A stretch of DNA of 64,000 nt, taken from contig CP129491.1 in NCBI GenBank assembly GCA_030584105.1, forward strand, positions 1,116,001 to 1,180,000, in the 5' to 3' direction. This document shows, piece after piece, positions 36,375-43,541 of this stretch. The notes below the pieces were generated by a model. That model was not told where the DNA came from. It searched no databases and worked only from the letters and a program-made list of their open reading frames with translations. Source of the DNA: UTCHB3 sp002050155. GTDB taxonomy: Bacteria > Bacteroidota > Ignavibacteria > Ignavibacteriales > Ignavibacteriaceae. The position numbers were made by a program, and so were the translations under genes. Position 1 is the stretch's first letter, and the number at the start of each line of letters is the position of its first letter.

Positions 36375-36445
36375 AATAACTCGCATGAAACCGCATTAAA
36401 TAACTCCATGAAACACCCGGAAATAACTCGTACAAATATTGAATC
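36375..36445. repeat. ~24-bp tandem repeat, three units
   Basis: AATAACTC(G/C) cores at 36375, 36399 and 36422, each followed by CATGAAAC-like sequence. Confidence 0.68.
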
Positions 36446-36537
36446 GCACCCATTGTTGAATCCAAATTCAATTACCATCATCTGATTGTTATAAAATTTT
36501 TAGTTTAGATATTTTTCAATTTATAACGGAGACTTAG

Positions 36538-36885
36538 ATGACACTCAGAACTAATCTGACACACCTTGTTACGGAAGCAGACCATAAAAAATTCACGGAA
36601 GAAAACGAAAATGTAATGATTTGCTGCGGCAGAATGGGGCCTATGTGCATACCCGTGTACGGTGTTATGGAGGAACTTGAAAGTGAATACAAACATGTAA
36701 AATTTGCCGATATGGCTTTCGACTCCCCCGATGCAAAAGTGATCCGCGACCTTCCCGAGTGCAGAGGTTTTGCCGGGCTGCCCTTCACCGTTTACTACAA
36801 GAACGGCAAAGTGGTTAAGGCAACAAGCAGCATTCAATCGCATGAAGAAATAACTGAAATTTTGGATTCTAACTTCGGAAAATAA
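36538..36885 (+). CDS. Thioredoxin-like protein with atypical CGRMGPMC active site
   Basis: A 115-residue thioredoxin-fold protein. The active-site region reads VMICCGRMGPMCIPVYGVMEELE rather than the usual WCGPC, with Cys residues separated by six positions. It retains the cis-Pro segment GLPFTVYYKNGKVV. It ends one base before the thioredoxin reductase gene, so it is probably the direct electron acceptor of that enzyme. Similar short thioredoxins next to trxB occur in anaerobes. Whether it is a general reductant or serves one target is unknown. Confidence 0.82.
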   Translation: MTLRTNLTHLVTEADHKKFTEENENVMICCGRMGPMCIPVYGVMEELESEYKHVKFADMAFDSPDAKVIRDLPECRGFAGLPFTVYYKNGKVVKATSSIQSHEEITEILDSNFGK

Positions 36886-36886
36886 G

Positions 36887-37840
36887 ATGAGCCCACATTT
36901 TGATGTCATCGTTATCGGCGGAGGTCCAGCCGGGTTGACTGCCGGTATTTACCTTTCCCGGGCGAAAGTTTCAACCTTAGTTTTGGATACAGGAATTGTC
37001 GGCGGACAGATGGTTCTGACCCACGAAATAGCCAACTACCCGGGAGTTGAACACATCAGTGGCTACGAGCTTGCAAGAACCATGAAAATGCAGGCACAAA
37101 GTTTCGGCTGTAAAATCAGATCGAACATAAAAATCACTGATGTTCAATTGGAGGGTGAGATCAAATCCGTTGAAGTGAACGGAAAAGAGAGCTTCACTGC
37201 GCCGGCGGTTATAGTAGCAACGGGCGGCAGATCACGACTGTTGGGGGCAACGGGCGAGGTTGAGTTCAAAGGTAAAGGTATTTCATACTGCGCCACTTGC
37301 GACGGCGATTTCTTTCAGGATAAAGAGATAATTGTTGTCGGGGGCGGTAATTCGGCACTTGAAGAGGCGGTTGCTCTGACTAAGTATGCCTCGAAGGTAA
37401 CTGTAGTGCACCAATTCGATCACTTTCAGGCGCTTGAACATTATGTGGAAGAAGCCAAGAAAAATGAGAAAATAGATTTCATAATGGAATCAACAATCTC
37501 GGCTTTTCACGGTGACGAAAAACTTCGTGGGGTCACAATTCAACACATCCCTTCCGGTGAAAAAACTGAAATGAAGATTGACGGAGTTTTTATCTTTATC
37601 GGTTACCAACCCAACACTGAATGGCTGAACGGACAGCTTGAACTGAGCCACTATAACGAAATTGTGGTAAACAAGGATATGGAAACGAGCCTTCCCGGAG
37701 TATTTGCCGCCGGTGATTCAATTACCAAACGATTCAGGCAGGTTACAACCGCAGTTGCAGATGGCACAATCGCAGCCCTGGTTGCTGCTGAATATGTAAA
37801 CCGGCTTAAAAAGGAAGTGAGATCTGTTGAAGTGGCATAG
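36887..37840 (+). CDS. trxB: Thioredoxin reductase
   Basis: A 317-residue flavoprotein transferring electrons from NAD(P)H to thioredoxin. It has an FAD-binding GGGPAGLTAGIYLSRA, the redox-active C135-A-T-C138 in CATCDGDFF, a pyridine-nucleotide segment IIVVGGGNSALEEAVALT and the C-terminal FAD motif GVFAAGDSITKRFRQVTTAVADGT. The NADPH-site signature is not clear-cut, so cofactor choice is open. It is transcribed with the upstream thioredoxin-like gene. Confidence 0.95.
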   Translation: MSPHFDVIVIGGGPAGLTAGIYLSRAKVSTLVLDTGIVGGQMVLTHEIANYPGVEHISGYELARTMKMQAQSFGCKIRSNIKITDVQLEGEIKSVEVNGKESFTAPAVIVATGGRSRLLGATGEVEFKGKGISYCATCDGDFFQDKEIIVVGGGNSALEEAVALTKYASKVTVVHQFDHFQALEHYVEEAKKNEKIDFIMESTISAFHGDEKLRGVTIQHIPSGEKTEMKIDGVFIFIGYQPNTEWLNGQLELSHYNEIVVNKDMETSLPGVFAAGDSITKRFRQVTTAVADGTIAALVAAEYVNRLKKEVRSVEVA

Positions 37841-38214
37841 CCTCGGTTTTTATGTGCAACCAACTGAAATATCCCCTATTAACTCTCCGGAAATTGTGGG
37901 GGGGGGGCGTTACAACAGTTATAATTTATGCACAAACAACAGCTTTATGCACAAACAACAACATTATGCACAAACAACAGCTTTATGCACAAACAACAGC
38001 TTTATGCACAAACAACAGCTTTATGCACAAACAACAGCATTTTACGACACTGACAGTAGTAAAAATTATTTAGCATAGTGCTTTCCACTGCCTGGGCGAT
38101 CTGCTCCGTGAGACCGACCCGGCAGTTTTATCAACTTGCAGGAATTTTTTTCCCCCGAATCTGCAATGCTTTCAGAGACATCACAATTTCCTGAAGAAAA
38201 ATAACTTGCAGGAA
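37841..38214. other. Convergent intergenic region made of repeats
   Basis: Between trxB and the MscS-type gene. It holds a run of ten G at 37898-37907, the 19-bp repeat at 37926-38041 and the decayed copy of the MscS gene tail from 38133. No gene is seen. Confidence 0.65.
37926..38041. repeat. 19-bp tandem repeat, six units
   Basis: TTATGCACAAACAACAGCT units begin at 37926, 37945, 37964, 37983, 38002 and 38021. They are almost identical, with no spacers. A weaker seventh match (TTTATGTGCAACCAACTGA) lies right after the trxB stop, so the array may have grown from there. Confidence 0.93.
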
Positions 38215-38285
38215 CTATTTCTTCCCCGGATCTGCAGTGTCTTCAGTGCTACCACCACTTCCTGTTGCAAAATAACTCGCCGGAA
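38133..38285. repeat. ~70-bp-spaced repeat of the MscS-type gene tail
   Basis: AACTTGCAGGAA-like cores lie at 38133, 38203 and 38274. Read on the minus strand, the copy past the stop would give PASYFSSGNCDVSESIADSG, clearly parallel to the real tail PASYFATGSGGSTEDTADPG. Confidence 0.85.
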
Positions 38286-40065
38286 TTGCAGGCGCACTTC
38301 CGTCACGGTTTGCTTTATAATGTGGTGACATAATTTCTACCTTCGCCTCGTTGAAACAATCCTGAATATTTTGGTGCAAAACTGAGTAAATTTCTCCCTG
38401 GTCGTTAGCAAACCGGGTGAAACAACAAAGTTCATATTTAATGTAAAAATCATCTAAACTAACCTGCAAAACAAACGGTTTTGGTTCTTTAAGCACCTTT
38501 TCTGTCCGTTCTGCTGCTTGAATCAACAGTTCATGCACTTGTTTCCAGGGGGCATCGTATCCGATCGTAACATGGGTTTTCAATATAAGTCCGGAAGATC
38601 TTGTTTCAGCAGTATAATTAACAGTGTTGGAGTTCATAATTGTTGAATTGGGTATCGTGATCACCTCGTTATATTTGGTGCGAACACGGGTAACTAACAA
38701 AGTTTTTTCAACAATATTCCCGACGGTATCCCCAATTTTCACAAAATCACCTATCTGATATGCACGCATATATGTAAGCACTGTGCCGGCAATTATGTTT
38801 GAAAGGGAACCTGCAGAAGACAGAGTGAACAAAAACCCAAGAAAGACGGAAACCCCCTGAAACACAGGTGAATCTGAACCGGGCAAATAAGGGAAAATGA
38901 CAATCACCGCAAAAGCAAATATCATAACACGAACGATGTTATAAGTCGGCATCGCCCAATCGGGATAGAAACCGGATACTTTCAATTTCCCGTTTTCTAT
39001 TTCAACGGCTATATACCTTACAAACTTGTGGATATAGAAAAACGCCGTTAAAATGACAACAATAGTGATGAAGTTAGGGAGATAATTAACCAAGGCCATA
39101 ACTATCTTCTTTACAGGGTCCCAAACAAAACCAATCAGAGAGACACCTATATTTTTTGTCCATGGGAAAATTGAAAATAACAACGGCAACGAAAGATAAA
39201 CAACCACCACAATCACAAAAAGCCGAACGAGGTTCGAAAAGAAGAAGAAATACTCCTCCTGTCTTTTGGGCGAGATGAATTCATAGTCTTTCATTTTAAT
39301 GCCCTTGAACCATTTTTCACTTTTTTCGGAAACAAACTTTTTATATCTGTTAAACCCTTTGTTTATCAGTTTAACAACTAAGAAAAGCCCTATTAACACC
39401 AAAAGAGCAAGCCCGGTTTTAACGGCTAAAGTTTTAAAGCTGATCGAGTCGTTATAAGCATTAATTGAAGCAACAATTCTTGTACGGTAAAGCTCCGCCA
39501 GTTCCATTTTGCTCATTCCCATCCAGAGGGCATCGTTATCCGTTACGCTGGCAACAATCAGATCGTGGTAAAGTAGATCAACGGTTGACTCAGTCCGGAC
39601 AATTTTAAGAGAATCAATCGTAACAAAATATTCATCGGCAACTTTTTTAATTCTCTGAATGTTAAGGTCGGCTCTTTCTTTTGCGGTTAAATTCCCCGCA
39701 TTGACATAAACGACCAGAATTGTATCACCAAAGGGTGCTACGGGGACGCCTTTATTAATCAGTTTTAATGAATCAATCTGCCTGATTTTGGCGAGCCTCT
39801 TTTGCTCTTCCGCTTTTTTAAGGGCTTCTAACTCTGAAAGAAGTTCCTGTTTTTTAAGATTATCGGTGGATTTAAGTTTCTCAATCTCCTTTTCAAGTTT
39901 AATCCTTTGAAGTGAATCCGCAACCTGAACTGAATCAAGTTTTTGCAGCAGATCGGTGCCTGTAGAATCACCCGGTTGGGCTTGCGGACTTCTGCCGGAA
40001 ACAGCAGAATTTAAACTGAACATAAACAGAATAACTAACGAAAAAATGATGAAATTTCTGCTCAT
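38215..40065 (-). CDS. MscS-family mechanosensitive channel with periplasmic coiled-coil
   Basis: A 616-residue protein with a signal peptide (about 1-24) and a charged coiled-coil region (about 35-95, LEKEIEKLKSTDNLKKQELLSELEALKKAEEQKR). Membrane helices lie near 210-235, 275-300, 330-345 and 375-400. The MscS core follows: LSNIIAGTVLTYMRAYQIGDFVKIGDTVGNIVEKTLLVTRVRT and VITIPNSTIMNSNTVNY. The pore helix SSAGSLSNIIAGT has the Gly/Ala pattern of the family. It would release solutes on osmotic downshock. The start has GGAG. Its C-terminal residues are Gly/Ser/Asp-rich and the segment encoding them is copied beyond the stop. Confidence 0.88.
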   Translation of the reverse strand: MSRNFIIFSLVILFMFSLNSAVSGRSPQAQPGDSTGTDLLQKLDSVQVADSLQRIKLEKEIEKLKSTDNLKKQELLSELEALKKAEEQKRLAKIRQIDSLKLINKGVPVAPFGDTILVVYVNAGNLTAKERADLNIQRIKKVADEYFVTIDSLKIVRTESTVDLLYHDLIVASVTDNDALWMGMSKMELAELYRTRIVASINAYNDSISFKTLAVKTGLALLVLIGLFLVVKLINKGFNRYKKFVSEKSEKWFKGIKMKDYEFISPKRQEEYFFFFSNLVRLFVIVVVVYLSLPLLFSIFPWTKNIGVSLIGFVWDPVKKIVMALVNYLPNFITIVVILTAFFYIHKFVRYIAVEIENGKLKVSGFYPDWAMPTYNIVRVMIFAFAVIVIFPYLPGSDSPVFQGVSVFLGFLFTLSSAGSLSNIIAGTVLTYMRAYQIGDFVKIGDTVGNIVEKTLLVTRVRTKYNEVITIPNSTIMNSNTVNYTAETRSSGLILKTHVTIGYDAPWKQVHELLIQAAERTEKVLKEPKPFVLQVSLDDFYIKYELCCFTRFANDQGEIYSVLHQNIQDCFNEAKVEIMSPHYKANRDGSAPAIPASYFATGSGGSTEDTADPGKK

Positions 40066-40139
40066 ATTGTCTCCTTTGTGATAAGTTCTGTTGTAAATAT
40101 CAACAATCTATTAACTTTTATTTACGGTTACTAACCCTT

Positions 40140-40242
40140 GCCAATTAAAAGAATAAAAAAACTTACGGTGAAGGTAAGTTGCCCGGAAGAATCGGGATAA
40201 GATGCACCTGCCTGCCAATTAAAAGAATAAAAAAACTTACGA
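40140..40242. repeat. 74-bp-spaced direct repeat between menC and the MscS gene
   Basis: A 28-base identical segment beginning GCCAATTAAAAGAATAAAAA occurs at 40140 and 40214 in the gap downstream of menC. Between them lie short inverted repeats (AACTTAC/GTAAGTT, CCCG/CGGG). Confidence 0.88.
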
Positions 40243-40257
40243 TTAAGTTCAAAACTA

Positions 40258-41568
40258 TTAAAACGAAGTGTTGATTCCCCAACCCGCGCCCTCAGGCACT
40301 TTAATTGTACCCGACTTATATTCAGGTGAAACAGCAACATCTTCAACAAAATATTCACCCTGTGCAACATGATCGCCGGGCAGATTAACTTCTTTACGAG
40401 CCGAAAAATGGACATTCGCAGTTTTGCCCAAAGCAGTTTCCAACATACCGCCACACCAGCATTTCACCCTGTTTTGGTTTGCTAAAACTGCGATTTTTAT
40501 CGATTCTAAATATCCTCCGACTCGCTGCGGTTTAATGTTAATTATCAGTTTTTCCACGGATGAATATTGTTTCCAAAGCTCGATTGCCTGGCGGGTGTTC
40601 TGCAGATTATGAATGCTTTCATCTAAGCAGATTGGCGTGTTCAATCCCGAAAGTTGCACAGCATGGTCGATAAAATCATCATTTCTGCCCGGTTGCTCAA
40701 TTAAAAGTAAATTATAACGATCCAACTCCTTTAACCTTGCAACATCGCTTGGGTTGTTTATGTTGTAAGCGGCGTTTGCGTCAACCTGAAGAGGTATGTC
40801 GGGGTATTTTTTCCTAATCGCTTCCAAAAATTGAATATCTTTCCCCGGTTTAATCTTAATTTTCACTCTTGCCACCCCCATTTCTTCCACTGCAATTTTA
40901 ACTTTCGCCATCAGGTCATCCACGGTTGGTTCTAACCCGATGCTTGTTCCGGCCGGCACAGAGTTTCTTGCCCCGCCCCACAATTTATGGACAGGCACCC
41001 CATACAGGCGCGCAACCGCTTCCCAATATGCAGCTTCCATAGCGCACCGTGAAATGCTGTAACCCATGTATTTATCATACTTTGCGATGAAAGAGTGAAC
41101 GGTGGTAACAGGTTCAAGCCCGGATGCAGCAACCCCATTGGCTTCTTCGTACGACTTACCCGTTAGCGCAGCGGTTAAATATTTCAGCCCAATTTCGGTT
41201 GATCTTGCACACTGCTGATCATAAAACGGAAGTGGCAACGGGCTGCATTCGCCCACCCCTTTAACTATTTCACCTAATTCGGTGCGAAAACTGATCTCAG
41301 GGAAAAATCGTGTAAACGCAACGAATCTTCCAAACGAGGTTTCGAAAGCACGCACTAACTTCATCTCTTTTCGGTGAATAATCACCGATTCTATAAACAA
41401 AGGTTCTTTGTTCTCGAAAATGCCTAATTCCGAACTGAGCGAGATTTCACCGCGTTGGGCTCCCCCACCGCTTAGAACAGAAGCTGCTGCTTTGTTATTT
41501 TCTGAGGTTTCAGCACCAACCGGAGTTGAAATTTCCGCTTTTTTATTTTTGGAGGTTTTGTTTAGCAT
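40258..41568 (-). CDS. menC: o-Succinylbenzoate synthase (type 2 / NSAR-like) with N-terminal extension
   Basis: A 436-residue enolase-superfamily enzyme. Core motifs: RAFETSFGRF, VKGVGECSPLPLPFY, ARVKIKIKPGKD with the KxK catalytic lysines, LQVDANAAY, LIEQPGRNDD and CLDESIHN for metal ligands, then INIKPQRVGG with the second lysine and KCWCGGMLETALGKTANVHFSA. This set is the OSBS / N-succinylamino acid racemase branch. With menHBAE in the window, menaquinone synthesis (SHCHC to o-succinylbenzoate) is the natural role. About 55 extra residues rich in Ala/Ser/Glu precede the usual start; a TTG near IESVIIHRK could be the true start. menF and menD are not in the window. Confidence 0.85.
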   Translation of the reverse strand: MLNKTSKNKKAEISTPVGAETSENNKAAASVLSGGGAQRGEISLSSELGIFENKEPLFIESVIIHRKEMKLVRAFETSFGRFVAFTRFFPEISFRTELGEIVKGVGECSPLPLPFYDQQCARSTEIGLKYLTAALTGKSYEEANGVAASGLEPVTTVHSFIAKYDKYMGYSISRCAMEAAYWEAVARLYGVPVHKLWGGARNSVPAGTSIGLEPTVDDLMAKVKIAVEEMGVARVKIKIKPGKDIQFLEAIRKKYPDIPLQVDANAAYNINNPSDVARLKELDRYNLLLIEQPGRNDDFIDHAVQLSGLNTPICLDESIHNLQNTRQAIELWKQYSSVEKLIINIKPQRVGGYLESIKIAVLANQNRVKCWCGGMLETALGKTANVHFSARKEVNLPGDHVAQGEYFVEDVAVSPEYKSGTIKVPEGAGWGINTSF

Positions 41569-41593
41569 TTCTACACTGTTAGCTTTTGGTTTT

Positions 41594-41644
41594 AATCCGT
41601 TAATGCTGATAATCCGTTAGTGCCGATAATCCGTTAGTGCTGAT
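41594..41644. repeat. 17-bp tandem repeat, three units
   Basis: AATCCGTTAATGCTGAT followed by two near-identical units (AATCCGTTAGTGC(C/T)GAT) at exact 17-base spacing, upstream of menC. Confidence 0.9.
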
Positions 41645-41683
41645 TTGAAAAATTTATTAAATTCTTTTTATCCAAATTTACAA

Positions 41684-41739
41684 CGCACGGATATAGAGCC
41701 TTACGCACGCCCATAGAGTCCTTCACACGAACATAGAGC
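41684..41739. repeat. ~20-bp tandem repeat, three units
   Basis: CGCACGGATATAGAGCCTTA, then CGCACGCCCATAGAGTCCTT, then a diverged CACACGAACATAGAGC. Confidence 0.75.
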
Positions 41740-41840
41740 TTTTTCAAAAAGAATAGTATTTAATCGTAGAATATATAACATCAGACCAATATAAAAAATT
41801 CGTTAAATTAAGCAAATTTCAAACTTTGTTAACCCTTCAC

Positions 41841-41976
41841 TCACCCAAACTCCGGCTAACCTTCCGTTGCTAAGTCTGTTACTCGCTTCCTCTCTCAAAC
41901 GCTTAAATCATCCAAACTTCGGCAACACTTTCTGTGGCAGGAGCCGTTACTTCCCTCTTCTCTCAAAGGCTTTTAT
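41841..41976. repeat. ~68-bp repeat copying the GH53 gene tail
   Basis: CATCCAAACTTCGGCAACAC matches CACCCAAACTCCGGCTAACC 68 bases earlier. GTTACTTCCCTCTTCTCTCA, at the stop codon, matches GTTACTCGCTTCCTCTCTCA earlier. The end of the gene thus has a decayed copy downstream. Confidence 0.78.
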
Positions 41977-42987
41977 CACGGGCAGAGCCTTAAAATTGAA
42001 ATCGTAAAACGCCTGGTTTTCACAAGGTGAGCCTGTTTTCGAAGTGGTGTCTTTATAAGCCACCCACTCGCCGCCCCAATAGCACACACCCGCCCCACCT
42101 TGCTTCGGCTGCACTTCATCAAATATTTTACGCAGAAAATTATACTGTCCCTCCGGAGTAGCCGGGTATCCCTCGACCAACTGTTCTTCGCCGCCGAGAA
42201 TGTTGTTCGTCCAATCGTGCCACGCCAGAGTGAAAGGATACGAAGTTTCCACTATCGCAACAGGTTTCAGAAACTTGAGGTACAGTTGATTTATGGTGAA
42301 GTGTATCCCGTTAATATCTTTTCCGTGCCACATTGGATAATACGAAAGCCCGATTATGTCATAATCCAACCCCTTCAGCTCAGTGAAGAATTGCTCAGCC
42401 CCCTCCAAACCTGCAAAATGAATTATTATCTTTGTATGTGTTGAGCTTTCCCTCACCGCAGCAGCCGCAACAGAAAGAAGTTCCATAAAGCGGTTTGGGG
42501 TGGCATATCTTCCGCCCGTAGGGTAAAGAAACCCGTTGTTAATCTCGTTACCAATCTGAATGAACTCAGGTTTCATCGCGGTTACAATCTTTTTTGTGTA
42601 TTGCGCCATCGAATCTCTCAATTCACGGAAGCCAAGATTTTGCCATATAGCCGGCGTTTTTTGTGCACCCGGGTCAGCCCAGGTATCCGAATAGTGAACT
42701 GAAATCATCACCCTGAACCCTTCCCTTTTAAGCCTTTCACTGAACTGCTTTACCCGTTCGAACCCGTTTTCGCCGTCAATAGGGTCTTTCCAGAGGCGCA
42801 ACCTCACCGTGTTTACCCCCGCTTTCCTCAATGTTTGCGTCATTCGCTCCGGGATCGAATCGAAGTTGTAAAACACAGTTCCGTATTCTTCTATTGTCGG
42901 TAACATCGAAAGATCCGCACCGCGGATTACTGTATCAGTCACAAAAGGCGGTTCGGGAGGCAAAACTTTGGGCGAAGTTACATCCAT
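41947..42987 (-). CDS. GH53 endo-beta-1,4-galactanase-like lipoprotein, signal peptide frameshifted
   Basis: The intact frame (346 residues) covers the whole catalytic barrel: VIRGADLSMLPTIEEYG, VNTVRLRLWKDP, VMISVHYSDTWADPGAQ, acid/base Glu in IQIGNEINNG and nucleophile Glu in IVETSYPF, as in arabinogalactan galactanases. Just upstream the same frame reads LLIAGC followed by MDVTSP, a lipobox, but is blocked by a TAG across a run of eight T (plus-strand A8 at 43004-43011). With one T fewer the frame joins to MVILPLAGVVF starting at 43039, giving a normal lipoprotein signal. So the gene either carries a real frameshift, varies by slippage, or has a sequencing error. It probably acts on plant-type galactan at the cell surface. 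Confidence 0.85.
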   Translation of the reverse strand: MDVTSPKVLPPEPPFVTDTVIRGADLSMLPTIEEYGTVFYNFDSIPERMTQTLRKAGVNTVRLRLWKDPIDGENGFERVKQFSERLKREGFRVMISVHYSDTWADPGAQKTPAIWQNLGFRELRDSMAQYTKKIVTAMKPEFIQIGNEINNGFLYPTGGRYATPNRFMELLSVAAAAVRESSTHTKIIIHFAGLEGAEQFFTELKGLDYDIIGLSYYPMWHGKDINGIHFTINQLYLKFLKPVAIVETSYPFTLAWHDWTNNILGGEEQLVEGYPATPEGQYNFLRKIFDEVQPKQGGAGVCYWGGEWVAYKDTTSKTGSPCENQAFYDFNFKALPVIKAFERRGK

Positions 42988-43541
42988 GCAACCGGCTATC
43001 AGTAAAAAAAACTACACCGGCTAACGGCAAAATGACCATCGGCAGAAAGCGAAAGGGGCTTTCCCGTAAACGAACCGCAAACCTAACGCCGCTACGAAAG
43101 CGCAAGCCAACCAATATTAAAAGCAGGCGATTCAAAAATTTTTTAGCAAACATGTTTTAAGTCAAAAGCAAATCGTAAATTGAATGAGAAGCAATTTGTA
43201 AATTAAGCTAAAAGCATATCGTAATTTACGACAGGAGCAAATCGCAAAAAAGTGCTTCAATTCCACTAAATTTTCAATTCCTGATTAAAATTTACCATTT
43301 TTTCCTGATATTCTTGCAACCACAACCAATGTTGCAAATTATATTCGTTTAATCAGGTAAGGGTGCACAATTTCAGTGGCATTTCCGCAGTTTCTCCGGC
43401 GTGCCTCACAACGGGCAAATTTATTCAACAAATGTGTGTCCCAACACACAGGGGTATTAATTTACACAAATTTGCAGATTAGTTTTTCGTAATTTTAACC
43501 TGAGTTTAACTAATTAATTTTTACTTCAACGGAGCTTTTTG
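42988..43541. other. Divergent intergenic region with remnant signal peptide and repeats
   Basis: Holds the frame-shifted signal-peptide segment of the GH53 gene (about 42988-43039, possibly to 43153), a degenerate 23-25-bp repeat at 43163-43260 and the leader of the subtilase gene. No other gene is supported. Confidence 0.6.
43163..43260. repeat. Degenerate ~24-bp tandem repeat, four units
   Basis: AAGCAAATCGTAAATTGAAT-like units repeat with drift (AAGCAATTTGTAAATTAAG, AGCATATCGTAATTTACG, AGCAAATCGCAAAAAAG). Confidence 0.65.

Larger units (their letters stand above)
36115..36537. other. Intergenic region with terminator and short repeats
   Basis: It holds a terminator at 36253 and three AATAACTC-centred repeat units at 36375-36445. 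Opposite-strand frames here lack support and are not called. Confidence 0.6.
41569..41946. other. Intergenic region made of three repeat sets
   Basis: Between menC and the GH53 gene. Contains 17-bp x3 (41594-41644), about 20-bp x3 (41684-41739) and the copied GH53 tail (41841 on). No gene is seen. Confidence 0.65.

Noticed and set aside
36211..36909. Minus-strand frames opposite the thioredoxin gene and its leader
   Set aside because: They mirror the real plus-strand gene and the terminator/repeat region and lack starts with ribosome sites.
37926..38041. Possible CRISPR array (short regular repeats)
   Set aside because: Units abut with a 19-base period and no unique spacers; no cas genes nearby.
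40131..40454. Minus-strand 107-codon frame over the menC end, with strand-like end FTVSFF
   Set aside because: It overlaps the real menC frame and crosses the 74-bp-spaced repeat; the porin-like ending is too short to support.
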